This document shows positions 48,527-59,515 of a stretch of 64,000 nt of DNA, piece after piece. The first letter of the stretch is position 1; the number at the start of each line of letters is the position of its first letter. The stretch covers positions 2,420,001-2,484,000 of the forward strand of contig NZ_CP040671.1 of NCBI RefSeq assembly GCF_008386235.1. Direction: 5' to 3'. Under the pieces are notes generated by a model, which did not search any database, was not told where the DNA came from, and saw only the letters and a list, made by a program, of their open reading frames with translations. The stretch is from Thermosynechococcus sp. CL-1. Its GTDB lineage: Bacteria; Cyanobacteriota; Cyanobacteriia; Thermosynechococcales; Thermosynechococcaceae. Both the position numbers and the translations under genes were made by a program.

Positions 48527-49547
48527 ATGGTTGATTTTGCTGCCCCCCTAGCGGCTTTAGCGGCACATCGTTGGTTCAAACTCATTAACGGTGCCAGTTT
48601 CCAAGATGTTGCCCAAATCTATAACCTGACCTTGGCCTATGCACTGGCAGGGGCTGATTGTATTGATGTGGCCGCCGACCCTGCCGTGATTTACGCGGCT
48701 AATGACGCTTTGACGGTTGCGGCAAGCCTTGGGGCCACTCGCCCCCTGCTGATGGTGAGCATCAACGATGGTGCTGACCCCCATTTTCGTAAGGCCACGT
48801 TTGATCCGAGTCGCTGTCCGCCAAGGTGCGATCGCCCCTGTGAACGCATTTGCCCTGCCACTGCCATTCGCTTTGATGAACAGGTGCAGGGGGTGGTGCG
48901 CGATCGCTGTTATGGTTGTGGCCGCTGTTTACCCCTCTGCCCCTTGGGCTTGATTCGCACCGATGAGCAACCCGCAGTCTTTGAGCAAATCACGCCCCTG
49001 ATCCAGGCGGGCACGATCCAAGCCCTCGAAATTCATACTCAACCCCAACGCTACAGCGCCTTTCACGAGCTTTGGCAGCGAGTTCGTCCTTGGGTGCGCT
49101 ATTTACAGGTGCTGGCCATCAGTTGTCCCCAAGGAGAGGGAGTAATTGACTATTTGCGCTGGATCAATGGGCAGATTCAACCGTTGGAATGTGCCCTCAT
49201 TTGGCAGGCGGATGGTCGTCCCATGAGTGGCGATATTGGTGATGGCGCAACGCGAGCCACCATTCAATTGGGTCAAGCCATTTTAGGGGCAAATTTACCC
49301 GGATTTGTGCAGTTGGCGGGCGGCACAAATGGCCATACGGTTGCTAAACTCAGGGCAATGGGATTGCTAGATCCACAGGGAATTGCTGGTGTTGCCTATG
49401 GTAGTTATGCTCGCAAACGCCTTGCCCCTTTCCACGCGATCGCCGACCAACCTTGGCAAACTGTTCCTGCCGTCCTTGCAGCGGCTGTTGCTGAAGCAGC
49501 TACCCTTGTGTCTCCTTTGAAATCTGTCCCGTCACCCTCTGTACCCT

Positions 49548-49555
<8 letters not shown>
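48527..49555 (+). CDS. ldpA: LdpA: iron-sulfur protein of circadian light input
   Basis: 342 aa. Two iron-sulfur binding motifs are visible: CPPRCDRPCERICP and CYGCGRCLPLCPLG. In Synechococcus elongatus LdpA senses redox state and adjusts clock period by affecting CikA and KaiA stability. The C-terminal half is the LdpA-specific domain, with QLAGGTNGHTVAKLRAMGL. The ATG at 48527 (MVDFAAPLAAL) is chosen by resemblance to other LdpA starts; 48518 is also possible. It overlaps the next gene by 8 nt. Confidence 0.9.
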
Positions 49556-51251
<1,696 letters not shown>

Positions 51252-51472
51252 TTAGGGATTTACCGGCGCCTGCAAAAAGGCACCTCTGCGCTCAATGGGC
51301 AAAATATGCTGCAACCGCCAAGGGCAATGGCCTGCTTGGGGAGGCCAAAAATGACACTGGTGGCCTCATCTTGGGCGCAGTAAGTATAGTTTGGGCATGA
51401 ATGCAGGTTCCTGTTTGTCAGCGGCTGAGGTTTAGAAATTGTGCGAGTAGTTGATCATTCATGGGTTCTATT

Positions 51473-51486
51473 CCCTAGGCTATGAT
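51473..51486 (+). promoter_or_regulatory. Repeated promoter-like box, copy 1
   Basis: CCCTAGGCTATGAT, 46 nt before the first DUF3782 gene. TATGAT could be a -10, with TTCATG 17 bases upstream as a weak -35. The same box recurs at 52184 and 52855. The rest of the 280-bp gap from 51252 shows nothing else definite. Confidence 0.5.
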
Positions 51487-51531
51487 CGTATAGAAAATAT
51501 CGGAATTTGTCGGCAATCATCAATCAAGTCA

Positions 51532-52131
51532 ATGACACAAGCATACACCCCTGAAGATGTTTGGCGATTATTAGGCGAGCTATTAGAAGCCCAAAAGGAA
51601 ACTGAGCGGCGTTTTCAGGAAACTGAGCGGCGTTTTCAAGAGACTGAGCGGCGTTTTCAAGAGACTGAGCGTTTACTACGGGAAGAAGCACAACAGCTCA
51701 ACCAACAGATTGGTAAATTGGGTAACCGTCTTGGGGAATTTGTGGAATGGCAAGTACGTCCAGCCGTGCTGCGCTTATTTCAGAGTCGGGGGATTGCCGT
51801 CTCTCAACTCTACAGCGATGTGATTCTCCAAGATGGGAACGAGAGCCTAGAGATTGATCTGTTGGTCGTTAACACCGATGAAGCCGTTCTCGTTGAGGTG
51901 AAAACCAAGCTCAGCCAAAGTGATGTGGATGAACACCTAGAGCGGATTGCCAAATTTCGCCGTTTGGCTCATCAGTATCGGGGTACAAAACTCTTGGGAG
52001 CCGTGGCGGGGATGATTGTGCCCCCTGAGGTGGCTCGCTATGCCTATCGGCAGGGTCTATTTGTGTTGGCACAGTCGGGAGATGGCGTGGCAATTCTCAA
52101 CGACCCGCAGTTTCAGCCCCGCGCGTGGTAA
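51532..52131 (+). CDS. DUF3782 / PD-(D/E)XK nuclease-fold protein, copy 1
   Basis: 199 aa. After a short start (MTQAYTPEDVWRLLGELLEA) come three exact ERRFQET heptads in a coiled coil, then a helical stretch LNQQIGKLGNRLGEF. A C-terminal nuclease-like core shows EIDLLVVN and EAVLVEVKTKL, with the Asp and Glu-x-Lys of the PD-(D/E)XK superfamily. Activity is unproven; this family is abundant and multicopy in cyanobacteria. The ATG at 51532 is fixed by identity with copy 2; a longer frame upstream is not conserved. Confidence 0.85.
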   Translation: MTQAYTPEDVWRLLGELLEAQKETERRFQETERRFQETERRFQETERLLREEAQQLNQQIGKLGNRLGEFVEWQVRPAVLRLFQSRGIAVSQLYSDVILQDGNESLEIDLLVVNTDEAVLVEVKTKLSQSDVDEHLERIAKFRRLAHQYRGTKLLGAVAGMIVPPEVARYAYRQGLFVLAQSGDGVAILNDPQFQPRAW

Positions 52132-52183
52132 AGCATAGTGGCAGTGCCCTTGCGCAGTTTATGATGGAAATTCTCTGAGTGCC

Positions 52184-52197
52184 TCCTAGGCTATGAT
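52184..52197 (+). promoter_or_regulatory. Repeated promoter-like box, copy 2
   Basis: TCCTAGGCTATGAT, 39 nt before the second DUF3782 gene. Differs from copy 1 only at its first base. Confidence 0.5.
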
Positions 52198-52236
52198 GAG
52201 AGGGTTAGCTGTAGCCTAGAAAACCCGACCAAGATC

Positions 52237-52815
52237 ATGACACAAGCATACACCCCTGAAGATGTTTGGCGGTTATTGGGGGAGTTACTGGAAGCTCAAA
52301 AGGAAACAGAACGCCGATTTCAAGAAACTGAGCGGCGTTTTCAAGAGACTGAACGGTTACTGCGAGAAGAAGCTCGCCAACTTAACCAACAAATTGGCAA
52401 ACTGGGTAACCGTCTTGGGGAATTTGTGGAATGGCAAGTACGTCCAGCCGTGCTGCGCTTATTTCAGAGTCGGGGGATTGCCGTCTCTCAACTCTACAGC
52501 GATGTGATCCTCCAAGATGGGAACGAGAGCCTAGAGATTGATCTGTTGGTCGTTAACACCGATGAAGCCGTTCTCGTTGAGGTGAAAACCAAGCTCAGCC
52601 AAAGTGATGTGGATGAACACCTAGAGCGGATTGCCAAATTTCGCCGTTTGGCTCATCAGTATCGGGGCACAAAACTCTTGGGAGCCGTGGCGGGGATGAT
52701 TGTGCCCCCTGAGGTGGCTCGCTATGCCTATCGGCAGGGTCTATTTGTGTTGGCACAGTCGGGGGATGGGGTGGCAATTCTCAACGACCCGCAGTTTCAG
52801 CCCCACGCGTGGTAA
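52237..52815 (+). CDS. DUF3782 / PD-(D/E)XK nuclease-fold protein, copy 2
   Basis: 192 aa, the same as copy 1 except for one heptad fewer in the coiled coil (two ERRFQET units), Gln to Arg in EEARQ, and Arg to His three residues from the end. The Asp and Glu-x-Lys residues are unchanged. Nearly all nucleotide differences are synonymous, so both copies are under selection for protein sequence and neither is a pseudogene. It may form homo- or hetero-oligomers with copy 1 through the coiled coil. Confidence 0.85.
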   Translation: MTQAYTPEDVWRLLGELLEAQKETERRFQETERRFQETERLLREEARQLNQQIGKLGNRLGEFVEWQVRPAVLRLFQSRGIAVSQLYSDVILQDGNESLEIDLLVVNTDEAVLVEVKTKLSQSDVDEHLERIAKFRRLAHQYRGTKLLGAVAGMIVPPEVARYAYRQGLFVLAQSGDGVAILNDPQFQPHAW

Positions 52816-52854
52816 AGCAAGGGAATTCTCCTCTGAGGTGTGGGAGCGATCGCC

Positions 52855-52868
52855 CCCTAGGGTATGAT
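52855..52868 (+). promoter_or_regulatory. Repeated promoter-like box, copy 3, upstream of hemE
   Basis: CCCTAGGGTATGAT, 105 nt before the hemE ATG. The sequence around it (GGAATTCTC before, TAGGGTTA after) also resembles the flank between the two DUF3782 genes, so it may be the ancestral hemE promoter or a product of the duplication. Confidence 0.5.
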
Positions 52869-52973
52869 TGTAGGGTTAAACTCTGTGAATCGCAGGCAAC
52901 ACCTGACTTCAATAGGGCTTGCTGAGCGAGTCTTCCAGAGCCATTGAAAACGATTGGAATTACACATTTTAGG

Positions 52974-54005
52974 ATGACCACCCCTTTACTCCTACGTGCT
53001 GCCCGTGGTGAAAGCGTTGAGCGTCCCCCCATTTGGTTGATGCGGCAAGCTGGACGCTACATGAAGGTCTATCGTGACCTGCGCGATCGCTATCCCTCGT
53101 TTCGTCAGCGATCGGAAATCCCTGAACTGGCTATTGAAATTTCACTCCAACCCTTTCGTGCCTTTGCCCCAGACGGTGTGATTCTCTTTTCGGATATTCT
53201 CACGCCCCTGCCAGGGATTGGTATTCCCTTTGACATTGTCGAGAGTAAAGGGCCAATCATTGATCCACCCATCCGTACCCTTGAGCAGGTGCAACAACTC
53301 CATCCCTTGGAACCGGAAGCGGCCTGTCCTTTTATTCGCCCGATTCTCTCAACCCTGCGCCAAGAGGTGGGCGATCGCGCCACGGTGCTGGGGTTTGCCG
53401 GTGCCCCTTGGACACTTGCCGCCTATGCCATTGAGGGCAAAAGCTCCAAGGACTACATTGAAATCAAAACCATGGCCTACCGTGAGCCAGAGTTGCTCCA
53501 CAAGTTCTTAAACCATTTGGCCACTGCCATTGCCGACTACCTGTGCTATCAAATTGACTGTGGTGCTCAGGTGGTGCAATTGTTTGATTCGTGGGCGGGT
53601 CAACTCAGCCGTCAGGACTACGATAGCTTTGCCTTCCCCTACCAAAAGCAGGTGGTTCAGCAAGTTAAAGCCGTCTATCCTGATGTGCCCATCATCCTCT
53701 ATATCAATGGCAGTGCCGCAGTGGTCGATCGCATGGCAGCAACCGGGGCAGATATTGTCAGCCTTGACTGGACCGTGGACATCGGCACGATTCGCCAGCA
53801 GTTTCCTGCCAGTGTCGGTCTGCAGGGGAATTTAGACCCCGTCACGCTCTTTGCCCCCCAGCCAGTGCTCAAGGAACGAGCGCTAGCCATTATCGAAGCG
53901 GGTCGCAAGGGCAAATATATCTTTAACCTTGGCCACGGCGTTCTCCAAGGAACCCCTGAGGAGAATGTGGGTTTTCTCTTTGATCTGGTGAAGTCCCTCG
54001 GCTAA
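52974..54005 (+). CDS. hemE: Uroporphyrinogen decarboxylase
   Basis: 343 aa. Decarboxylates uroporphyrinogen III to coproporphyrinogen III for heme and chlorophyll. The signatures [14 protein letters not shown] and [16 protein letters not shown] are intact, with the catalytic aspartate in [14 protein letters not shown] and [12 protein letters not shown] near the C-terminus. The frame opens with a TTG at 52944, but the ATG at 52974, with AGG just ahead, gives the usual N-terminus. Coupled to the next gene by a 1-nt overlap (TAATG). Confidence 0.96.
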   Translation: MTTPLLLRAARGESVERPPIWLMRQAGRYMKVYRDLRDRYPSFRQRSEIPELAIEISLQPFRAFAPDGVILFSDILTPLPGIGIPFDIVESKGPIIDPPIRTLEQVQQLHPLEPEAACPFIRPILSTLRQEVGDRATVLGFAGAPWTLAAYAIEGKSSKDYIEIKTMAYREPELLHKFLNHLATAIADYLCYQIDCGAQVVQLFDSWAGQLSRQDYDSFAFPYQKQVVQQVKAVYPDVPIILYINGSAAVVDRMAATGADIVSLDWTVDIGTIRQQFPASVGLQGNLDPVTLFAPQPVLKERALAIIEAGRKGKYIFNLGHGVLQGTPEENVGFLFDLVKSLG

Positions 54006-54952
54006 TGCGCATCTTAATCACGGGTGCCAGTGGTTGCATTGGCCAGTACATCGCTGAGGCGCTGATCCAAGAGACGGATCATGAGCTCTTTTTGCTGGTG
54101 CGGGATCCAGCACGGTTGCAGATTGATCCTCACCAAAGAGGCGGGGTGAACGTGATTCAGGCGGATCTCATGGATTTGACCCCCTTGGAACCGCTGCTGC
54201 CCACCCTCGATATTGCGATCCTAACGGCAACCGCTTGGGGGGGAAAGAAAGTCTTTGCCATCAACTACGAGCAAACTTGCCATCTCCTCAAGCAACTGGA
54301 GCCGCAACGCTGCCAACGGGTCTTTTATTTTTCAACGGCAAGTATCCTCAATCATCAAATGGAACCGCTGCCGGAAGCAGGCACCTTGGGAACGGATTAT
54401 ATTCGCTCCAAGTATGAGTGTCTCCATGCCATTGAGCAGTTACCCGTGGGCGATCGCGTGATTGAACTGTTTCCGACAATGGTGTTTGGCGGCGGGTCTG
54501 ATGGTAAGCGTCCCTCGTTCATCACTGAGGGCATGCGCGAAGTTCTCAAGTGGCTGTGGTTGGCTCGCTTTTTCCGCGCTGATGCCAGTTTTCACTTTGT
54601 CCATGCCCGCGATATTGCCCAAGTGGTTCTCTACCTGTTGCAGCATCCTGAGTATCCCGTACCGCGTCGGGTGGCTCTGGGTAATCCGCCAATTACTGTC
54701 AATGAGATGTTGGCGCAGTTGTGCGCTGCGGCAAAGCTGCCCATCTATTTGCAAGTCCCCTTGACACTGCCAGTGATCAACTTCTTTGTGCGGGTATTTC
54801 GAGTGCAGATGTCGCCGTGGGATTATTTTTGCTTGAACTATCGTAACTTCACCTATGACACCGTGCTCAATCCCCAAACCTTGGGGCTAACTCCCTACTG
54901 TGCAACCGTTGAGGATTTGCTACGCTGTAGCTTGGGCACAGCAGACCTCTAA
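54005..54952 (+). CDS. NAD-dependent epimerase/dehydratase-type extended SDR
   Basis: 315 aa. Rossmann motif ITGASGCIGQYIAEAL at the N-terminus; DLMDLTPLEPLL at the adenine site; and an active site of Ser-Thr (FSTAS) with YIRSKYE, the YxxxK catalytic pair. Substrate unknown. The C-terminal segment YFCLNYRNFTYDT is not typical of nucleotide-sugar epimerases. Coupling to hemE could suggest a pigment- or lipid-related job, but that is a guess. Confidence 0.87.
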   Translation: MRILITGASGCIGQYIAEALIQETDHELFLLVRDPARLQIDPHQRGGVNVIQADLMDLTPLEPLLPTLDIAILTATAWGGKKVFAINYEQTCHLLKQLEPQRCQRVFYFSTASILNHQMEPLPEAGTLGTDYIRSKYECLHAIEQLPVGDRVIELFPTMVFGGGSDGKRPSFITEGMREVLKWLWLARFFRADASFHFVHARDIAQVVLYLLQHPEYPVPRRVALGNPPITVNEMLAQLCAAAKLPIYLQVPLTLPVINFFVRVFRVQMSPWDYFCLNYRNFTYDTVLNPQTLGLTPYCATVEDLLRCSLGTADL

Positions 54953-54974
54953 ACCCACAGTTAAAGAGTCTTTC

Positions 54975-55442
54975 ATGGCAGGGATTTGGTTACTGAAGTC
55001 GGAGCCAAGCGTTTTTTCTTGGCAGGATTTGCAGGCAGCCCCACAACAAACCACCTGTTGGGAAGGAGTACGCAACTACCAAGCCCGCAATTTTATTCGC
55101 GATCAAATGCAGGTGGGCGATCGCGTGCTCTTTTACCACAGTAATGCCAACCCACCAGCCATCATGGGCATTGCCGAAGTCGTCAAGGCCGCCTATCCCG
55201 ACCACTTTGCTTGGGATGCGGACAGTCGCTACTTTGACCCCAAAAGCACGCCTGACAATCCCCGCTGGTTCATGGTGGATATTCAGTATCGCCGCGATTT
55301 TTCGCCACCAATTACACTTCCAGAACTGCGGCAAACGCCCGGCCTAGAGGGGATGCTGCTGTTGCAAAAGGGCTGCCGTCTCTCGGTACAACCGGTCACC
55401 GAACAGGAGTGGCAGATTATTCTCGGTTTGCGATCGCCCTAG
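54975..55442 (+). CDS. EVE-domain protein (thymocyte nuclear protein 1-like)
   Basis: 155 aa. One EVE domain of the PUA-like fold: WLLKSEPSVFSWQDL, TCWEGVRNYQARNFIRDQMQVGDRVLFYHSN and FDPKSTPDNPRWFMVDI are diagnostic. EVE domains bind modified bases in DNA or RNA. The ATG at 54975 is chosen because the upstream frame lies inside the SDR gene. Third gene of the hemE transcript, 22 nt after the SDR gene; its stop overlaps the convergent zinc-ribbon gene by 4 nt. Confidence 0.92.
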   Translation: MAGIWLLKSEPSVFSWQDLQAAPQQTTCWEGVRNYQARNFIRDQMQVGDRVLFYHSNANPPAIMGIAEVVKAAYPDHFAWDADSRYFDPKSTPDNPRWFMVDIQYRRDFSPPITLPELRQTPGLEGMLLLQKGCRLSVQPVTEQEWQIILGLRSP

Positions 55443-55981
55443 GGTTGGCGAGGCAGACGGCGCAAATAGGGTAAATTTTTCAGGTGGCGATCGCTAGAGT
55501 ATTGAAAGCCAAAATCCGCATATTCTGCGGTATTCACCAGTCGCCGAAAGGCCGATAAGCCAATCCGCCGCTTGCCATCGAGGGTACTCACCTTGGAGTT
55601 GGGGTTGTCTGGGTTGCCGCCCAAGAGTTGAAAGGCCTCTTCGGGAGTCAGCCACTCCTTACTGGGATCACCAGTGGGAATTTTTTCCTCGAGGTGTTTG
55701 AGCTTGGTGACGAGGCTTTCCCATAGGTTGCGGCGCGGTTGTTGCTGCTGCGAACGAGCGGTCAGCGATCGCCACAGTAGTTGCAGCTGCACCCCCAAAT
55801 ACTGGAAAAATCGCTTGATCAACCGCCCGATCTGACTCAAAAGCAGGGGTAATCCCGTGGGCGGCGGTGGGGGCGATCGCTCGATGACCACCGTACTCCA
55901 ACCGCAGACACTACACACTTGGCGGCCAGAGGACAAGGGCTTTCCTAAACGAGCACCACAGCGAGGGCAAGTTTCCAGCAT
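55439..55981 (-). CDS. Zinc-ribbon protein with C-terminal conserved domain, unknown
   Basis: 180 aa. N-terminal zinc ribbon CPRCGARLGKPLSSGRQVCSVCGW with two CxxC knuckles; a proline run (SPPPPPTGLP); a hydrophobic/basic helix (LLLSQIGRLIKRFFQYLGVQLQLLW); and a C-terminal domain (LTPEEAFQLLGGNPDNPNSKVSTLDGKRRIGLSAFRRLV) that looks like a small DNA- or protein-binding fold. No known family name comes to mind. Probably the last gene of the folB-gcvT minus transcript, 49 nt after gcvT. Confidence 0.75.
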   Translation of the reverse strand: MLETCPRCGARLGKPLSSGRQVCSVCGWSTVVIERSPPPPPTGLPLLLSQIGRLIKRFFQYLGVQLQLLWRSLTARSQQQQPRRNLWESLVTKLKHLEEKIPTGDPSKEWLTPEEAFQLLGGNPDNPNSKVSTLDGKRRIGLSAFRRLVNTAEYADFGFQYSSDRHLKNLPYLRRLPRQP

Positions 55982-56030
55982 TCGTTGCGTTTTACGACTG
56001 ATGAATCAAATTTTAGCGGAATTGCAGCGG

Positions 56031-57107
56031 CTACCGAGGGCGGCGATAGAAGGGGCGAGGAACCACCACGGCTGGGACTTGGCGATCGCGCACCTGTACC
56101 GCCAGTTCCCGACCGATGTGGGCAAACTCTGGAAAGACATAGCCAATGGCGATCGCCTTCCCCAAGGTGGGAGATAGGGTGCCACTGGTAACCTCCCCCA
56201 CAGCCTGTGCCCCCGCATAGATGGGATAGCCGTGGCGAGCAATGCCTTTGCCCACGAGTTCTAAACCCACCAATTGCCGCTCAATCCCCTGTTGCTTTTG
56301 GGCTAAGAGGGCCGCACGACCTACAAAATCGGGCTTTTGCCAATCAATCAGCCAATCGAGACCCGCCTCTAGGGGAGTGGTTTGCTCATCCATGTCTTGG
56401 CCGTAGAGGAGCATGGCCGCCTCTAAGCGCAGGGTATCCCGCGCCCCCAAGCCACAGGGAGTCACACCCGCCGCCAGCAGGGTTTGCCACAACTGTTGCC
56501 CCAGTTCTGGTGCCACAAGAATTTCCCAACCGTCTTCGCCCGTGTAGCCGGTGCGAGCCATCCAAGCGGGCTGTTCCAGTAGGTTGACTTGAGCATGGCG
56601 ATAGGCCTTGAGGTCATCTAGGGGGCGATCGCACAGGGGAGCTAAGGTCGCTGTCGCGGCAGGGCCTTGAAGAGCAATCAGCACCTGTGTCGCTGACTCA
56701 TCAATGAACTCAATACTGGCGGGTAAATACGTCTGAAACCATGCCCAGTCCTTGGCAGTGGTGGCTGCATTCACAATACAGCGGACTTGGCCATCCCCAA
56801 TGTAGAGAATGACATCATCGACAATGCCCCCAGCCTCATTGAGGAGAACGGTGTATTTCGCTTGGCCGGGCTGGAGACGATTGAGATTGGTGGGTACCCG
56901 TTCTTGGAGTGCCGCGATCGCCTCAGGGCCGCGCAGCAGAAACTTGCCCATGTGGGAAATATCAAACATCCCCACCCGCTGCCGCACCGCTTGGTGTTCC
57001 TGCAAAATGCTGCTGTACTGAAGGGGCATCTCCCACTCGCCAAAGGGGGTAAACCGTGCGCCTTGATGCAACGGATAGAGGGGGGTACGACGCAACGCTT
57101 CAGCCAT
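56031..57107 (-). CDS. gcvT: Aminomethyltransferase, glycine cleavage T protein
   Basis: 358 aa. Transfers the methylene group from the H-protein-bound intermediate to tetrahydrofolate, releasing ammonia; needed in photorespiration. Motifs: [47 protein letters not shown] and [15 protein letters not shown]. The ATG at 57107 overlaps the upstream DUF255 stop by 8 nt; another ATG three codons earlier (57116) is possible. A folate enzyme sharing a transcript with folB is coherent. Confidence 0.95.
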   Translation of the reverse strand: MAEALRRTPLYPLHQGARFTPFGEWEMPLQYSSILQEHQAVRQRVGMFDISHMGKFLLRGPEAIAALQERVPTNLNRLQPGQAKYTVLLNEAGGIVDDVILYIGDGQVRCIVNAATTAKDWAWFQTYLPASIEFIDESATQVLIALQGPAATATLAPLCDRPLDDLKAYRHAQVNLLEQPAWMARTGYTGEDGWEILVAPELGQQLWQTLLAAGVTPCGLGARDTLRLEAAMLLYGQDMDEQTTPLEAGLDWLIDWQKPDFVGRAALLAQKQQGIERQLVGLELVGKGIARHGYPIYAGAQAVGEVTSGTLSPTLGKAIAIGYVFPEFAHIGRELAVQVRDRQVPAVVVPRPFYRRPR

Positions 57108-59136
57108 AGAGATCATCCAATTGTTGTTGTAGTTGGGTGGGGGTCAGTGCCGGTTCACGGCAGCGCAAGCCTTCACAGACAAGGGCAACTGGCTCGAGGT
57201 CATCGCGAACTTTGAGGACAGCCGTTGGCAAGTAGCGATCCCAGAGGGTTGTGACCTGATCAGGCCGCGCTTGGACACAGACAGGACGCAGATACCACTG
57301 CAACGCCGCCAAAAGGCTCGGACAACTTTGGGGAGACTCCTTCATCAACGGGCTAAAGAAACGCAATCCCTTCTCTGCCTGTTCGAGGTAGGCGGGATTC
57401 TCTGTGAGCAAAAAGAGTTGCACCAAGTTGGCGATCGCCACCCCATTCGCAGAAGGTGTAGCATTATCGAGACCTTCCCGCTGGCGCACAATCAAATCGG
57501 CGCGCTCCGGTGCATTGTAGTAGCCCCCCTCTGTTGCCGCCAATTCCTGATCAAAGAGGGTTTGATACTGCGTGGCCAATTCCAGCCACGGCTGCGCCGC
57601 CTCCCCCACCGCTAAACTGGCTTGATGCAGAGCAATCAGGGCTTGGATCCAGTAGGCATAATCCTCGGCCTGCGCCACTTCGGCCACGGTGCCGCCATAG
57701 TTGAGGCGGTAGAGTTTGCCTTCTTGATATTGATGCTCGTGGAGCCATTGTGCCGCTTTAGCCGCTCGCTGCCAGTAGGTGCGCTCTCTCCAGACTTGGG
57801 CTGCCGTTGCTAAGCCAGTAATCATCAGGCTATTCCAAGCCAAAATCATTTTTGTATCAGTGACCGGCGGAATCCGTCCCGGCCAAGCCTGTCCCTTTGC
57901 GGTTGCATTATCCGTGGCCACGGGAAAGGGTTGATCCATGGGCGTATCGGCACCATAGCGGCGAGCAAAGAGTTTACGCAGAATCGGTGCTAGCACCTCA
58001 GGATTCGCCGGCGGGCGCACTTGCTTGAGCACAATCTTGCCCTCGAAGTTGCCCCTGGGAGAGATGTCAAAGTGGGCTTGCAGTTGTGCCAATTCCGTTG
58101 GGGTTAGGGTCTGCTCTAGCTCTGCATATTGCCAGCAATAAAAGGCACCCTCCTCAGGTTCAGGATCATTGGCACTGACAAAGCTATCGGCATCCTGTGC
58201 TGCATAGAAGTACCCCTCAGGGGCCGTCATTTCGCGATCGAGCCATTGAATCGTTTGGGCAATTGCAGCGGGAATCTGGGGCCAGCGATCGCCCTGCTGC
58301 CACAGCCGCGCTAGATAGGTCACAATTTGGCCATTGTCGTAGAGCATTTTTTCAAAGTGGGGCACCGTCCATTGGGGATCGACGGTGTAGCGATGCCAAC
58401 CACCGCCCACATGGTCATAGATGCCCCCCTGCAAGAGATTGCGTCCCCGTTGCCGACACAGGTGCAGCAGTTGCGGGGGATTGGGACTCAAAGCCAATCC
58501 CTGAAGCAGCATTTGGGCATAGGGCATCATGGGGAAGCAGGTGCCTTGGGGGCGATCGCCCAAAATCGGCGTCACTTGGCGAATCCCTGCCCTTAGGAGT
58601 TCTTCACTCAGGGGGACGGCTTCTCCCATCTCAGCGGGGGGAGCGAGATATTGCCAGAGGGTGGCTTGTTGGGCGGCTAACTTGTCCTTTTCTTGGTCAT
58701 AGAAGCGGCGCACCGCCTGCAACACCTGTAAAAAGCCCGGACGGCCATAGCGCGGCTGCACGGGAAAATAGGTACCGCCATAAAAGGGACGGCGATCCTG
58801 CGGCGTCAGGAATACATTGAGCGGCCAGCCTCCTTGACCCGTCATCAGTTGCAGTGCCTGCATGTAAATACTGTCCAGATCGGGTCGCTCCTCGCGATCC
58901 ACCTTAATCGGCAGGAAATGGGCATTGAGATAGGCGGCAATCTCCAGATCCGAAAAGGCTTCCCCCTCCATGACAGTGCACCAGTGGCAACTGGAGTAAC
59001 CAATCGAGAGAAAAATCACCCGATCCTCTGCCGCTGCTTTGGCAAGGGCTTCATCACACCACGGCCACCAGTCAATGGGGTTTTCGGCATGCTTGCGCAG
59101 ATAGAGACTTTGGCACTGGCTAAGGCGATTCGGCAT
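57100..59136 (-). CDS. Thioredoxin-domain protein DUF255 (YyaL/SPATA20-like)
   Basis: 678 aa. N-terminal thioredoxin-like domain with the active-site motif SSCHWCTVM and [14 protein letters not shown]. The long C-terminal part is an (alpha/alpha)6 barrel of the type seen in N-acylglucosamine epimerase-like enzymes ([38 protein letters not shown]). Function unknown in bacteria. The ATG at 59136 matches the usual N-terminus [23 protein letters not shown]. It overlaps folB by 17 nt and gcvT by 8 nt. Confidence 0.93.
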   Translation of the reverse strand: MPNRLSQCQSLYLRKHAENPIDWWPWCDEALAKAAAEDRVIFLSIGYSSCHWCTVMEGEAFSDLEIAAYLNAHFLPIKVDREERPDLDSIYMQALQLMTGQGGWPLNVFLTPQDRRPFYGGTYFPVQPRYGRPGFLQVLQAVRRFYDQEKDKLAAQQATLWQYLAPPAEMGEAVPLSEELLRAGIRQVTPILGDRPQGTCFPMMPYAQMLLQGLALSPNPPQLLHLCRQRGRNLLQGGIYDHVGGGWHRYTVDPQWTVPHFEKMLYDNGQIVTYLARLWQQGDRWPQIPAAIAQTIQWLDREMTAPEGYFYAAQDADSFVSANDPEPEEGAFYCWQYAELEQTLTPTELAQLQAHFDISPRGNFEGKIVLKQVRPPANPEVLAPILRKLFARRYGADTPMDQPFPVATDNATAKGQAWPGRIPPVTDTKMILAWNSLMITGLATAAQVWRERTYWQRAAKAAQWLHEHQYQEGKLYRLNYGGTVAEVAQAEDYAYWIQALIALHQASLAVGEAAQPWLELATQYQTLFDQELAATEGGYYNAPERADLIVRQREGLDNATPSANGVAIANLVQLFLLTENPAYLEQAEKGLRFFSPLMKESPQSCPSLLAALQWYLRPVCVQARPDQVTTLWDRYLPTAVLKVRDDLEPVALVCEGLRCREPALTPTQLQQQLDDLYG

Positions 59137-59503
59137 GGCAGCGCACCATTTCAACACTAATTTGACCTGTAAAGTTGGGCACGGGGGGGGCAAGTTTGGT
59201 GACGCGAACAGCAGCCCGCTGCACTTGGGGGGGCGCTAGGCACAGTTTCATAATTGCTGCTGCTAGGGTCTCAATTAAGTGAAAGCGTTGCTGCTGCATT
59301 AACTGCTCGATGGCTTGCAAGAGGGGGCGATAGTCAAGGGTGTCCTCAAGGCGATCGCTAGCGGCAGCTTGTGTCATATCCAACCAGAGCTTAATATCAA
59401 TCTCAAACCACTGGCCGAGAATTTGTTCCTCTGGCAGGGCGCCCGTATAGCCGTAGTAGCGAATTCCCGAGAGGTGGAGACAGTCAGTTGATGATTCGCT
59501 CAA
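59120..59503 (-). CDS. folB: Dihydroneopterin aldolase
   Basis: 127 aa. Cleaves dihydroneopterin to hydroxymethyl-dihydropterin and glycolaldehyde in folate synthesis. LSGIRYYGYTGALPEEQILGQWFEID carries the catalytic glutamate, FHLIETLAAAIM the substrate-binding region and the C-terminus has the conserved KLAPPVPN with its lysine. No suitable ATG exists; the start is taken as TTG at 59503, 12 bases from the divergent exchanger ATG, with no clear ribosome site. First gene of a four-gene minus transcript. Confidence 0.92.
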   Translation of the reverse strand: MSESSTDCLHLSGIRYYGYTGALPEEQILGQWFEIDIKLWLDMTQAAASDRLEDTLDYRPLLQAIEQLMQQQRFHLIETLAAAIMKLCLAPPQVQRAAVRVTKLAPPVPNFTGQISVEMVRCHAESP

Positions 59504-59515
59504 GGGGATCGATCC

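Larger units (their letters stand above)
51532..52815 (+). repeat. Tandem duplication of the DUF3782 gene unit
   Basis: Two units, 51532-52131 and 52237-52815. The first 34 bases are identical. The next 150 or so differ at about 24 sites plus a 21-nt (one heptad) indel. The last 413 bases differ at only 5 sites. Downstream flanks also share GGAATTCTC and the CCTAGG box. Confidence 0.9.

Noticed and set aside
51590-51675. Three exact 21-base repeats that might suggest a small repeat array
   Set aside because: They lie in frame within a gene and encode coiled-coil heptads; there are no spacers, so this is not a CRISPR array.
57100-57130. Glycine riboswitch ahead of gcvT
   Set aside because: The gcvT start overlaps the upstream gene, so there is no leader in which such an RNA could sit.
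58197-58820. 207-codon plus-strand frame opposite the DUF255 gene
   Set aside because: No ribosome site or recognisable domain; the antisense gene is clear and full length.
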